A DNA stretch of 64,000 bases from Caprimulgus europaeus (taxonomy: Eukaryota > Chordata > Aves > Caprimulgiformes > Caprimulgidae): the NCBI GenBank assembly GCA_907165065.1, contig OU015538.1:20661165-20725164 (forward strand). The letters are read 5' to 3'. The notes under the pieces are model-generated. The model was not told the origin of the DNA and did not search any database. It saw nothing but the letters and a program-made list of their open reading frames with translations. Shown here piece by piece: positions 34,601 to 47,650 of this stretch. Each line of letters starts with the position of its first letter. Position 1 is the stretch's first letter. The position numbers and the translations under genes were made by a program.

Positions 34601-37550
34601 TCCCCCTCTGGTCTTATGGCTGTTACTCACCTATGTTGATTTGTCCCTGTCCCTCAGCTGAAGATCCCCATAAGGACAATCCCTATTACTATTTGTCATC
34701 CTTAGGGCATCATGACATTGCTGAACACCCCAGAAATAAAGGAGAACAGAGATGCAAGGGTTTTTCCTGAAATAGGAGCATTTACTCATGTTTGTGTCTT
34801 GTGGTGTGATACTGTAGGCACCAACCATCCCAAAGGTCAAAGCAACATCCCCCAAATACTGACAGCAGTACAGATGTTGACCAACAGCTAAGCCCCTAGA
34901 CAGTGGCCCCATCCCATGCCTTCTCCTTCTTCTGGCTCAACTTTCTTTGGGAAGAGCACAAGCAAAAAGCAGGAGGAGGTCCTGACCCACGATCCTGTCC
35001 AAGCTGTGATCCAGGGCTAGAGGGGAGAAATATCCCAACATGTTCTTGAACAGAGCCATTCTTTCTCCAACACGTTTACTTGATTACCAACAGCCTGTGG
35101 CCCTTGCTCAGACTGTCCTCCTGGAATAACTTATGCAGCACCCTTCAGTGATTGAAAAAATAAAAGGGGGAAAAAAAAATATCAGCAGAATCAAGAGAGT
35201 CCCTTAAAATCCCTTTCCTTTCTCCAGACTTCATTGTCTGCACAAGTCTAACCAGCAAGGAACAATCACTTCCATACCAGTGTTACTCCTTTCAAACCCA
35301 AAGTAAAAGTCAAGCAGTAACCAAGAGGAGGCTTTTCAGAGGAAACCCTTGGCCTGGTTCTCACCATGTTTCATGTAGAGGGATGGTTTGGTTTTCTTCT
35401 GGGCACCAGCCACTTTCAGAGCCATCTCTCCCATGTCAGCCCACAGCATCAGAAAGTGAAAGACTTGTGCCATGGACATGGAGAGAATTCAGCTCTGGGG
35501 AGTCCCATTTCCAGAGAGACAGATTAAAAAAACCCAACCAACCCAGCCACAAGACATCAGGAAAAGTGGCTAATGACAGGAAAGCCAGAGAGGCAGATCC
35601 ATCACATCAGCAGTGAGCCCAGCCAGGGCTGGTGAAGCAGGAGGCAATCATCAGTGCATCATCCAACGTCAATGCTCTGGCTCTCGGTCCCTGGGAGACT
35701 CTTCCAGTCCAGCAGATCTCACAAACCTGCTAAATCCAGGTGTGGGCCCAGATTACACCACCTCCTCCTCAAAGCATTGTCACCTAACTGTCACCATCGT
35801 CCTTCCTGCCAGCCTGACCCTTTGCACCCTTCCACTAATTACAGTGCTTCCCCATTTCCCGCAGGAGCCCAAGGTCCTTGCTGCTCATTGACCCTTCCAG
35901 TCCTTTCCCAGCTCTTCCCTGTTGAGTTTGGAAGCCAGGAGCAGAGAGGAGGAGAGAATTCTGCATATTCAGCCCTTGACCCTGCCTTTTCCCAGGCAGA
36001 AATTCAAATGGGACCTCTCTAGGAGGGGATCACGACATCTCCCCAGGGCATTCCTAGCTATTGTGGCTCCTCTCCTCTACCCCAGGCTATGTGTGTTTGT
36101 AGTTACCAAATGCAAATCACATTTCCCACCCTCCTGGCTCAATCTCTCACTCCACAAGATCCTTCCCCTGGTTTTTGTTTGTTTTTTTCTTCCTTTCTCT
36201 CTCACCAGCTGGTTTTGCAATGCTCCGTGGAGTTCCCAGCCCCTCCTGGTTTCACCTCCCTCTGATGTGGCGATGCAGGGTGAGGTGGCTATGGGGAAGG
36301 TATTTAAGCAATCCTCCTAATGAAGTACCTGCATCACCTCTCCCTTAGCCTGGCTCTGGCCACAGGAACTGCAGCTGTTTTGCAGCCTGGCAGCTGAAAA
36401 TTCCTTTTTTCTGAGGAATTCTGGTGACTAACCCCTAATTGCATTTTAAAAGAAAAAAACAAACTTTAAAAGATAGCTTTTTGGCCTTTGGCAGCTGTGA
36501 TGGAAAACTTGCAGCTGTGGCTTTCCTGTGTCACTCTGGGAAGGGTGGATGTCAGCAGCCAGCTCAAGTCAATGGCACATTAACAACTGATACTGGTAGT
36601 TAACTCAGCTGGTTAACTGTGAGCATGGGCTTCACCCCTCAGCATTGCAACTGCCAGCTCCCAGGCTTGTCTCAGCCACCTTTGACTCCCAGCTCTTGTT
36701 CACTCACTGTTCCTGCAGAAACCTGGAGCACATTAAGTGGAGGGGCTGGTTTACAATGAGCAGCTCATGAATTGATTCCGTGACCCAGCAGAGGCTGTGA
36801 GAACTGATGGAATTAATGTGGAAATGAGTAATGGTGCAGCTGGACCGGGGCTGAACACGGCCAGCTCCGTTCAGTGCAAACCCCAAATAAACCAGAGCTC
36901 ACACAAACCCAGCAGGGTCTCTGGGTTGTGGTGTGAGCTGCAGGACATTGCCCTGGGATTTCCATCACCTTCACCTGTCCCTGTGCTGTGGCTTCTCCTC
37001 AGTACCTGTGTGTTTGGACTCATCCTTCCTCTCCAAAAGCTGCATGAACAAGGAATCTCTTATCCCATGGGAGCACCTGCCCAGATTCCAGGCTTGGAGA
37101 AATGGGGGACCACCAGACCCCCTCATCCCTGGCTCTGGATTCATTGCTGTTCACACACACACAGGTCCAGCCCACGGTCACAAGGATCAGAAAATTATCC
37201 TGGACTGCTTTGGTTTCCAGCCACCAGCACTGAACCCCAGGAAGCCGGATTCCTTGCTGGCTGCTCAGAGACTTGAGGAAGCAGATGATGATGGAAACCT
37301 TCCAACAGGTTTTCCATATGTGCACAGTAGCTGAGGCTGATGGATATCTGTAATTAAAGGCAAATCTGGGCAAACAAACAGCAGAAAGAGTTAAAACATC
37401 ATAGAACTGAACAGTTCCTGGCTTGGTGTAAGGGTGCAGAACCAGGGCTTTAGGTTGGTTGTCCTTACAGCCCCGCTTTCTCTGTGGCCAGCTGACAGGA
37501 GATGGAGGAAGGAGGTTGTCCCAGGAAGCATGCCATAGAGAGATATGATA
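31690..37550. other. Gene-poor spacer between IGBP1 and the WNT gene
   Basis: No exon was recognised on either strand in nearly 6 kb. Base composition is lower in GC than around the genes. Open frames here are short and without family resemblance. The last kilobase before 38592 is probably WNT 3' UTR. Confidence 0.45.
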
Positions 37551-37557
37551 TAGTACA

Positions 37558-37563
37558 TTTATT
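37558..37563 (-). terminator. Candidate poly(A) signal of the WNT gene
   Basis: AATAAA on the minus strand about 1.03 kb past the stop codon at 38592, implying a 3' UTR of about 1 kb. Confidence 0.45.
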
Positions 37564-38591
37564 TTTAAAATGCACACCAGGATCACGCTTACATGAAGTA
37601 CAGAGACTAAAGGTTCCTTCTTATTTCCCTGGAGCCACGTCCTCTCTCCAGGCCAGAGTGCCAGGGGTGGAAGGAGTGGGCTGAAGACCTCAGTGGTCTA
37701 AAAGAAGGGGCAGGAAGGACAAGTTGTGAGTAAGCTATGGGTTTGAGTGGGCTTCTACCTCCAAGACAAGGCCAGAGGGCAGAAACTACAGCACTGCCAT
37801 GGCTGCTTTGTTGATACAAGGCTGCTGGGTGTGGTTTTGCCAGGCTGCCCTGCTTCAGCAGCCTCCAGGACCCGCCCTGTCCCTGGGTCTGGCTGCTATC
37901 ATCAGTCAAAGATGAAGGATCATTACAGTGATCAGCAGCAATCTCCATGCAGGTCCTGGAGAGGATTGATGAGTTCTGTCTCCTGGAGTGGTACCAGGTT
38001 CCAAGCCTGGTCTTCATTTCAGATGCTGCAAAGGGCACTGGACCAATATGTGTCCCTGAGGAGGAACATTCAATGGTGTTGGGTGAGCCCACAGCAGAAA
38101 CCAACCCCCAAAGGAGCCACCCATGACCCCCTCACCCAAAGCAGGTTTCTTCCCCTGCAGCCTTCTCCCAGTGGGCAACTCTGTCCCCTCTTCCCATCCA
38201 TCACTCCTGGCTTTCAGGCCACTGTCAGAAACCTCCTGCAAAGAGACAATGGCAGCCCAGGGTCCCCATTCACCCCTGGAGAAAAGGGCCTGTGCGTGTG
38301 GAGTGATAAATGGTTTGTCCCCAGCTGGAGATAGAGGGCTGGCTGCTCCTGATCAGCTGCAGGAAGGCAGCCCTTTGTCTTGCTCTGGAGAGATGGAGCA
38401 GAGGTTGGCCCCTGGTCTGAGGTTTCCCGCTCAGTTTGAGGTCTTCCATGGTAATGTGAGAGTCCAGGCTGCCTGCACAGCCCCTTTCTTGCCCGGAGCT
38501 CAGAGCATCCCTTGCACTGGTGTTCAGTGTCCAGCTGTGTCCCGGGGGATCCCAGCGCCGGGGTCCTCCCGCCTGCCATGTGCCTCTGGTG

Positions 38592-41500
38592 TTACTTACA
38601 GACGTATCTCTCCACCTTGCGCCGACACTGCTTGCACACCACGTAGCAGCACCAGTGGTACTTGCAGTGACACCTCTCCACCACCTCCTCCGTGTAGGTG
38701 TTGTAGCCACGGCCGCAGCACATCAGGTTGCAACTGTCACTGCCCAGGGAAGTCTTGTTGCACTGTCTGTCAAGAGGAGATGAGCTGAGGGACCACTCGT
38801 GGTGGTGGTGCCAACCAGAGCTGTCAGCCCTGGTGTGCTGGTTTCACTGGGCCAGCACTGGGCTGGCAGCCAAACACAGCCACTCACTCACTGCCCCCAC
38901 CCAGGGGACAGAGGAGAGAGCTGGGGGGCGAGGGGAAGGAGACTCAGAGGGGGAGAGAAGAACAACTTTATCATGGAAATAAAATAAAACTTTAAATATT
39001 AATTATATTAAAATAATAATCATAATAATAGGAATAAAATACACAAATGAGTGACCCCCAGTGCCATTGTCACCACCCACCGACCCAGCCCGGCCCGTTC
39101 CCAGAGAACGATCCTGGAGCAGCGACAATCCCGACCCGAAACCGCAATCCCGGGAGAGCCAGAGCCCGAGCGAGAGCCAGAGAGAGCCAGAGAGGAAGAG
39201 CCCCTCATGGATCTCCTGCCCATGGGGGACAGGAGATGGAGCAGCCATCATGCCCATGGAGCTGATTCATTGCCCTCCCCAAGACCTTGCACTTGCAGAC
39301 CAGCAAAACACAAAGTCCTTCAACTTCCAGCAACAACTGAAAACATCGGTGTGTTATCAATGTTCTTCTAACAAATCCCAGCTGAACCCAACCCCCAGCG
39401 CTGTTCCAGCTGCCAACAAGAATCTCAGCTCTGTCCCAGCTACAAACAAGGACACTCGGCTGCCTCCCGGAGCTCACGTGCCCATAGCAGGAGGCAGCGA
39501 GGGGCAGGGGTCTGCTGGCAAACTGGGGTTGATGTCAGCTCACATTGCTGTGAGGGTGTTTGAGCAGCTCTGACTGAGGCTGGGCACACTCACATGGTAT
39601 CGTGCTGTGGGCAGGAACTTCCCGTGGAGAAGGAAGGGTGGATGGGGAGGATCAGCAACTTCTGCTACTGCGAAATCTAACAGGGATTGCAGCCCTGGCT
39701 CAGCCTTCAAACCACCCCCATCCCTCTAAAATCTCCCTCCCACCCTGCACTGACCCCAGGAAGGGGACAGCTGGGAAGCACCACAGACTCCAAGGACTGC
39801 TGAAACCTCTGGTTACTGGCAGGCAGCACCCAAGGCTTGCAGGGAGAGGTGGTGGTTTCCTTTCTGACCCCTCAAGGGATGAATCCTGCCCTGGAGAGCG
39901 GAGCTGATGGACTCTCAGCGAGGGCTCTCCCTTGCCTTCACACCTGCATAGCTCTGGAAAAATCCTATCTCCCTTCCTGCCCTCCTTGGGACTCAAAGAT
40001 GCAGAGATTTTGTAGCAATCCAGTGGTGTCCCCATCTATGGGGGACTGCCCATCCACACCAGCTTCCAGAACATGCCCTCAAACCCAACAATACCGACAC
40101 CCAGGAAACAGGAGGCTGAGTCAGAGCACGTCTGCAGCAGTTTCTTACCTGTCCTGTGTCCCCAGAGACCCCAGATGGGCATTCGGTGTGCAGTAGTCAG
40201 GAGAGTTGATGAGATAAACCAGATCTGTCTCTTTCACTGGCCTGACGTCCATTTCTTTGGGTATCAGCTGCTTCCTGGGCCCTATGAGCCGGTGCGTCAC
40301 CTTGATGGCTGTCAGGTACTTGGACTTGAGGTCAAAGGCAATTTCATCCAGGTTTGGTAGTCCCTTCCAACAAGTCTTCACTGAACAGGAGCCTGAAACA
40401 CCGTGGCACTTACACTTGGTGTCCAGGGAGTCACTCAGCACCTGCAGAGGACGGGAAGACAGATGAATTTGCTTCTGCTTTCTCCTGGTACTGACTCTAC
40501 CAGATTGATTTGCAAGAGCATCCATGGGAAGTTTCAAGAGATGAAAGAGCTCAGCTGCTTCCTGCCACCTTCAATGAATAGAATGGGGCAATCAAGGGCT
40601 CAGCCCTGCTTCATCCTCCTTGGGATAAGGACCTAACCCTCTGGGAACTCCCTCCTGGAGCTTGCAGTGGGGCTGGTGGCTTCCCCACCCAACGCAGGGT
40701 GGCCACCTGAGGAACATGAGTCCGTGAAAGCACAAAGCCCCACTGGAAGCCCAGCTGGAGTGGGGCAGGATGGGCTTCTGCTCCCAGGAAAAGGGTGGAA
40801 AGAAATATTGGAAGTACTGGAGTGAAGTGGCAAATATCTTGTGGACAAGGGTGTGGAGATGTTTGGGGAGGAGGGGGGTGGATTGATTTAAACCAGATCT
40901 GTCTCTTTCACTGGCCTGATGTCCATGTCTTTGGGTACCAGCTGCTTCCTGGGCCCTGTGAGCTGGTGGGTCACCTTGGTGACTACCAGGTACTTGGACA
41001 TGAGGTCAGAGGTAACTTCATCCAGGAAACTGGTGTGAAGTGGCAAACATCTTGTGCTAGTTGAGGAAAGGGTGGAGAGATGTTTGGAGAGGGGTAGCAG
41101 CGGGGGATGTCTCTGCAAACACCATTTTAACCATTTAGTTGCCTCCTGACTTTAAGGACAGCATCCTAACAACCTGGATGGAGCCTACCACCCTACATCA
41201 GGCACCTCTGCCCCACAGGCTGCTGGAAGGTGTGTTGGGCTGCAGCAATCTGTGGTGGGCACCATACCCACCTGCCTTCCCACCGTGGTGGGCACCATAC
41301 CCACCTGCCTTCCCACCGCGTTGTTGTGCAGATTCATGGCCTTGAGCGCTTGTGTCCCCAGCTTGCTGGATTTTAAGGGACTGTCAGCAAAAGCAGCACC
41401 AAGCTGGAGGCCGTAGGGCAGGTTGTCCCCACAGCCACCCCATCTGAAACCTGGCCCAGGGACCTCGGAGGGGACAGAGCCGCAGGAGCAGAGAGGGAGC

Positions 41501-42755
41501 TCTCCCGAGGTGCAGGCTTGGGCGATGGAGTGTGTGACAGCAGCGGCGGCCAGGGCGTAGACAAAAGCGGATTCCCGGGTTCCTGGGAAGAAGAAGGGGA
41601 GGTGACACCCACCAGCTGGATGGCAGCGCTGCACATTAAGGTGCTGCCCACCTGGAGAGCTGCGTGGCTGTGGTGGTTTAACTTGGTTAGCAGCCAAACA
41701 CCATGCAGCCGCTCGCACCCCGCCTTCTCCTCTGGCCCAGGAACTAGGGGAGAGAATTGGAGGGGTAAAAGTGAGGAGACTTGTAGGTTGAGATAGGAAC
41801 AAATTAATAATTGGAGTAGAATAAAATTAAAATAGTAATGATAATTTAATAGATTTTCATTATTTATATTATTTTTGTATATATAAATGAGTGATGCCCA
41901 GTACAATTGCTCACCACCTGCCAATAGTGACCCTGGAGGAGTGAAAATGAACCCCCAACCTGAAACCACAGTCCCAGAAGGATGAGCCCAAGTGGTTCCC
42001 AAGAGAATCCCCCCACTTTCCAGTCAACCCTGGTTAATACACTGCCCATGAGGTGATGTGATATGGAATATCTCACTGGCATATCCAGCTGTCCAGTATG
42101 GGTTTTGCTATTTACTTCACTTCCCCCCTCCCAGTCCTTTGCACCTTCAAACTACCCACACATGATGTCCTTGTACCTCATCAACTTTCTTCTCATAACA
42201 AATCCCACACTGAAACCAAACCCCAGTGCTTTCCAAGAGGAACATTAACTCTGTCATAGCAAAACCAGGACAGTGGGGCAGGAAGAAGAGCACGAACACG
42301 GCGGGCGAAGGTTCCTTTACCTTTCAGCAGGTCAGGGCCAAAGCTGGGGGCACGCTGGATGGAGGAGCAGTTCCACCTCATGTCTGCGAAGGTTTTCTGG
42401 CAGATGCTCTTGGTGTGGCGGGCGGCCCGGACGATGCTGGGCATGACCTCCAGGTTCCTGCGGCACATCTGGAGCTGGTCAGGCACCAGTCCGGCCAGCA
42501 GCCGACAGTGGTGACTTTCATTCCAGGCCACCTCACTGCCGCTTTCCGTCAGCCCACTGTGGGGAGAGGGTGGGTGTCAGCCAAGGGGGACCATGGGGAC
42601 CCCTCCGGGGACCCAACCAGAGAGGGGGAGCCCCAAAGGGGGTAGCGGGGAGAGGGGGTTTGTCCCCTCAGGGCCACTACTCACAGCCACTGGATAGCCA
42701 CGGAGAGACCCAGCTGGCAGAGCAGCGCGGTGGTGGCAGCGATGGAGTGGCCCAT
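38592..42755 (-). CDS. WNT11B: WNT11-family secreted ligand, WNT11B-like
   Basis: Secreted, lipid-modified Wnt of the WNT11 class, which mostly drives beta-catenin-independent (planar polarity) signalling through Frizzled. Five exons, high to low: 42755-42685, 42556-42321, 41582-41305, 40441-40149, 38766-38592; all phases join, giving 350 residues (WNT11 has 354). Signal peptide 1 to about 24. All 24 Wnt cysteines are present after it. [10 protein letters not shown] (exon 2), [11 protein letters not shown] and [10 protein letters not shown] (exon 3), the lipid-attachment loop CHGVSGSC (207-214) and the end [16 protein letters not shown] fit WNT11. IRPVKDSELVYL of WNT11 appears as [12 protein letters not shown]. 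The neighbours match Xq13, not the WNT11 locus, so this should be the second paralogue, WNT11B, kept in amphibians and birds and lost in placental mammals. It is intact but has a duplicated exon 3 donor and a partial exon 4 copy (see findings). Confidence 0.88.
38834..39454 (-). mobile_element. Avian ERVL-type solo LTR (fossil) in WNT intron 4
   Basis: Minus-orientation copy of the same LTR family as at 31150 and 41669. It reads from TGTGCTGGTTTCACTGG through an AT-rich run (38980-39030) to ACAAACAAGGACA. No retroviral genes are attached. Same orientation as the WNT transcript. Old, diverged copy. Confidence 0.7.
40888..41023 (-). pseudogene. Partial copy of WNT exon 4 in intron 3
   Basis: Reads [20 protein letters not shown] followed by [20 protein letters not shown], clearly the middle of exon 4 ([40 protein letters not shown]). 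The piece with the CHGVSGSC loop is missing. It is flanked by two similar direct repeats, about 40819-40868 and 41034-41090 ('gaagtggcaaayatcttgtg' plus a GGAGATGTTTGG word). Confidence 0.85.
41259..41324. repeat. 33-bp tandem duplication across the exon 3 splice donor
   Basis: Two adjacent copies of CCACCTGCCTTCCCACCG with GTGGGCACCATAC between them. Each copy carries a CAG|GTGGGT donor on the minus strand, at 41305/41304 and 41272/41271. Confidence 0.85.
41669..42272 (-). mobile_element. Avian ERVL-type solo LTR (fossil) in WNT intron 2
   Basis: Starts TGTGGTGGTTTAACT and ends CAAAACCAGGACA, the reverse complement of the avian ERVL LTR with its TG...CA ends. It holds the AT-rich run (41800-41885) and GTGATATGGAATATC landmarks. 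Flanking GTGGC and GTGGG could be a decayed 5-bp target duplication. No retroviral genes. It looks whole as an LTR. Same orientation as the WNT transcript. Confidence 0.82.
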
Positions 42756-42797
42756 GGCCAGGGATGGGCCAGGGACAGGGGCCGGGGCCACCTCCCC

Positions 42798-42805
42798 CTT
42801 TTATA
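42798..42805 (-). promoter_or_regulatory. TATA box of the WNT gene
   Basis: TATAAAAG on the minus strand, 43 bases above the ATG at 42755, in a GC-rich setting. The spacing predicts transcription from about 42770 and a very short 5' UTR. Confidence 0.7.
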
Positions 42806-45800
42806 GCCGCGGGCAGCTCGGTCCTCCCCCCCGGGGAGGGGAACAAAGGCGGTTTCGGTGCCATTCACAGCGGGTTAGGGCTGTGGAGGGGGGGTGGAAG
42901 GGGGGGTACAGCTGTTGAGCAGCGACCACCCCTAAAAGAGCACCTGGGAGGTGCTGAAGATGTGACCCACTCACCTCTGAGTGACAGAGGAGCTCTGCAA
43001 ACCCCAGCCCGTGCCTGGCATTGGGCTTTCTGTTGCCTTCAACACCTCAAAGGGCATGGGGACAGGAGGGACAGCTGAAGGACCTTGCCTGGACCCTGCC
43101 GCTGAGCTGTCTGGGTCAGCACTAATGTTTTGATGTCTATTGCTAATTCCAGGCTCCTGGAAACAGCCTGACCAGTTCTCACTGCAGTTTGTCTCTCCAG
43201 ACCAAGAAAACGAGCGTCAAGTCCACCGACTGTCTCACAGACATCCTGGAGGGGAGCCTGCTCGGTGCTGTGGGCAAACTGGTGTGTGCAGGCGGGTGAG
43301 GCAGCCCTGGGCACGGGTACCTGCTGCAGGAGTGCCCGTGTCACTGCAGGGACCCTCAGCCAGCAGAGTGATGCAGCCAGGGAGGTGGTGCCTGCTTGGA
43401 CAGAGGCGGCTTTGCTGTGACATTTCCATGGCTCACACGTGCTTGTCACAAGGTGTTCTTCTCTGAATCTTTCCCTTCCATAAGTAGAAAACCAAAAGTG
43501 CAACCTTGCTGCTGCAAGGACCTTCAGGAACCAGGTAGGCTGATATTTTCCCCACAGTGGGAGGTGACATTTGAGAGGAATCCATCTGTCACCAACTTCC
43601 TTTGGAAACAGTGGCAGGTTGAAGACCTCTGCTTTGGGCTTTCGCTTTCTCCCTCACTGTGCAACTTCCCTTCTCCCTGGGAGGTGCTTTCCCTTTATGG
43701 GACATAACTGGGTGGCTGGTTTGTCCCCCCCTTCCCCATGCCCTCCCTTTGACTTGCTGTCATGTGCACTAAAACCAGGACATGCAGCTTGAATTCCTGA
43801 CCTTCCAAAGTCTTTCCTTGGGATGAAAAAGCCAAGGTGCATTGTGCTGGAGCAATGGCCCATGAGGAATGGTCCTGCTAGGAAACACTGAGGTCACTCC
43901 CAACTCCCAAGCAGAGTTACATGAGGCTTAATTAAAGGACAGAGAGAGAGAGAAGAAAGAGACTCTGTATTCAGTGTCCCTGGAATCTGCTGGCTCTGAT
44001 CCCATTGACCTTCCTCTCCCTGATACCAAAGGGCTCCAAAGCTACAGCAAGCTCTTGTCAGCTGAGGAATGGTTTTTCAGCAGGAATAGGAAAGACACAA
44101 GATAAAAGCAAATTTGCTGAGCTGCTTGTCAGGGCACACAGCTTGGATGTCTCTGCAGAGGGCATGTGGAGGCCAGCAAACTCCATCCATGGATTTCATC
44201 CAGTGCTTTGGAGCCTGCCCTGCTCTGGACATCCCGCTGGCTGCGTGACCACTGGCCTTGTTGGGCTGAGACTCCCTGGTTTAGGGCCAGAGGAGCATTT
44301 TCTCAACCCAACCAGTACTTAGAAAATAGTCCCTGATTATTTCAGGGTGGGAAATGCTTTCCTGGCTGCAGAAAACAGAACCCCTGTTGGAAAGGGTCAG
44401 GAATGACCCAAGTCTATATTCCCTGAACACCAAACCCCATGTTTTGGTATCTGCCTCCAAAATAAGGACTAAGCTGATGAAAATAGCAAGTCTGCCTGGT
44501 TTTATGGGTTAAGGTAGCAATGGGTGTGCCTTCTGCTGTAGCACATGCTCCTCACAACCCCTGCAGACCTGCACAGGTAAATCAAATCCTCCAGCACTTG
44601 TGGGACAAGCAGGGCAGGTCCTACCCCTCATCTGCCCCCTCCAGCCCCGCAGAGGGCAACAAGAAGACATGAGGTCAGGTCAGACAGAAGCCAGCGCAGT
44701 TTGTCGGGTGCATAACTCACAGCCTGCAGGGAGGTTGAGCAAAGGCATCTGGGCAGACTTCATCCACCCCCAGGGCATCCAGCCTGGGGAACCCCGAGAA
44801 CATGTCACTCTCTACACTTCCTTATGGTCCCAGACACAATTCCAGCACCTTGACTCTTTCCAGAATGCCATTTACTTTCTTTTACATCACCTTTAGGTGA
44901 TGCCCATGAAGCAGCCCTCTCAGGGAACTGCACTTGGCCTTGGAGTACCTGTGACAAAATCCACAAACCACTTGGAGACCCAAGCATGTGTGAGGGGTTG
45001 GAGCCACATCACACCCTATGGCCAGAGCCAGGCAGAACTGGTGGGGAGGGGTCTCACCACCACCCAGCTCACATACCCCGTGTGATCTGCTGGAAAGCCC
45101 CACTGCCCACCCCAGTCCTGGGCTTTGAGACAGCCTCAGTGCAGGCTCCAAGGACCAGGACACACCAGTGGTGTAGGACAGGAGACAATTTTCTCTATTA
45201 TCTACAAGCCCCCAGATCTTCAGCCCAACTCAGCAGCTCCCTCATCAGCCTGATGTCCCCCCCACATCCCTGCTGTTTGTGAACCTGCTGTTTGTGTTGC
45301 TCCAGTGGTGCCTGGGCTCTGGTACTGCTGTCCCATGAAGATCAATCTCTCTCTGCCTCCAGTCCCAGGTGGCACTTGGTAGAGATGCACCTGATCTCTG
45401 AACCTGGTCTGCTTCTCCCGAGGGCCCTGCAATGAGACATAGTCCCTGTGAAGTCCCTGGTGTGGTGGATTTTGCTTATACACATCACAGGACCCCAAGA
45501 GTTGAGGTAGAGAAGCCTCATGAAGCAGCACCTGCTATTGGGGTCAGATGCTGGTGCTGGGTAGGACAAGGTGGCAGCACCCTGGGGTGCACATGGCCCT
45601 GCTGTATGACCAACAGCTTGGTGCTTAGAGCCTGGGATGAAGCTGGGACCCTTTGCCATGAAGTTTTCCATCGTGAGGATCACTCTGGCCTGGTCTCACC
45701 GCAGTGACACAGCTCAGCTTTCACCTCTCTTTGACTGGGGCTGGTCCTGCTGGACTCACTGCGCTCTGGAAGTCCCTGGTATTTCTTTGACATCCCCCTT

Positions 45801-47419
45801 TCCCAACCATGGCTTTTGCAGATCCTTCTCTTACCTTGACCCACAACCAGATATGGTGTCCACACTTCTCCTCGTGCTAGCCCAGGCTCTCCTGTCCCTC
45901 TGAGCCTGAGGGTTTGGTGCTGTGAAATCACATTCTCTGTAAATTCCCTTTCCAGCCTCGGGGAATGGAGAAAGGCCCCGGCCCCCAGGGGGACATCGTG
46001 GGGAAATCTGAGCAGCTTCTGGAGGAACGAGGACTTTTCTGACCAGGAAAAGCTGCTTTTGTCAGTGTTGGGAGGGTGCCTGGGTGCTTTTCTGGGCATC
46101 ATGTACTCAGTGGGAGGGCAGCAGGTCACCAAGCATGTGCAAGGCAGGAACAGCCAAGGAAGGTCATCCCATGTGCTGGACATGTCTCACCAGATACCTC
46201 CTTTGCCAGGGTCCAGTCAGAGAGATGCAGGGGCTCCAGTAGCTTCCAGTCCCTCCCAGTTAGTCACTCTACCCTGGACTCTTTTGCAGCAGGCTCCCTG
46301 CATCCAACCTGCCAGGAAGAGCCACATCCAGAGCACTCAGAGCCACATCTCTACTGAGGGATGAGGAGGTGTCAGTGGGAACACAGGCTCTGCTGGAGAT
46401 GCTAATCCTTCTGGTGTGACTTCTAACATCTCATCAGCTGCCTGAACAGCCCCACCACACCCAGGAACAAAAGTGACCATCAGCACAACCAGACCCTGCA
46501 GAGGATTTCAGACAAGAGGGTCAGGAAGGTCAGCAGGCCCCTAAGCTCTCCTGAGCAGGACACAAAGGTGGGAAAGGTCCAAGCCCACCTCTGTGTAGGT
46601 CTGGGCTTGCTATCTAGGTGAAGCTGTGCTCCAGCTGGGTGGCCCCACCATATACTGGTGCCTGGGGCTCTTCTCCCTGGGGCAGGACTTTGCACACCCC
46701 TCTGTTGAAGACCCTCCTCCCCACTGGCTGTAGATGCTGGGCTGTTCCAAGTCCAGCAGATGGACTTCAGGGATGCCCGACCACCTGGGTGAGATGTGGA
46801 ACGCTGTCCTGCCATTGTCCAAGCTGTTCAAAGGTGGGTCTGAGCTGGGTTACAGCTTCCAAACCGAGTTAACCCACCCCTCTGCTCTGCACGGTGTCAG
46901 ACCCAGAAAGGAGAGGGGATATTGCCACCTTCTGGCCAGTGGCTTTGCTTTTAAGGGCCACCACCTCCTCTTTGCGTTCCTGGAGAACCTGCTTTCACCG
47001 TGCCCCTGCCTGCTGCGTTGGTGCTGGGAAGTCTCACAAGGCACTTTCCCCCCTCTATTAACCATATGGCTTCCAGGCAAACGCCTCCAAGTGTGGGTGG
47101 CACCTTATTCTGGGACCTGAAGGACCTCCAATGGGTTGCCATAGCCAGTACATCCTGGGGTTGGATGGCATCTGGGAAGGAAAGAGCACCTGGGCTTCCA
47201 GCGGGGTCCAGGAGAAGCTATGGGCAATGGTCAGGAGAAGCTGCTGGAGAGCAGGTGAGGACACAGAGGATGGTCTGGCAGGTGGAGGCATCTCATAGCT
47301 TCACAGGTGCTGGGAGCTGTGATCAGTGTGGGGGCAGAGAGGCTTGGTACCACCCTGTCCCCTTCCTTTTGGTCACCATGGGAGCTGGGCAAGGGCACAA
47401 GAAGCCAGCAGCACAGACT

Positions 47420-47650
47420 CACAGAGGGTTTGGGTGGGAAGGGACCTTTCAAGCTCATCCAGTCCAACCCCCTGCAGTGACAGGGACATCCTCAACCAGA
47501 TCAGGTTGCTCAGAGCCCTGTACAACTTGACCTTGAATGTTTCCAGGGATGAGGCTTCTGCCACCTCTCTGGGCAACCTGGGCCAGGGTCTCACCACCCT
47601 CAGTGTAAACAATTTCTTCCTTCTCTCTGGTCCCAGGGAGCAGTGTCCAG
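47420..47650 (-). mobile_element. CR1 LINE fragment, antisense to plus
   Basis: Reads CTCATCCAGTCCAACCCCCT, then 'atgaggcttctgccacctct' and 'gggcaacctgggccagggtc', all CR1 words in reverse orientation. Confidence 0.85.
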
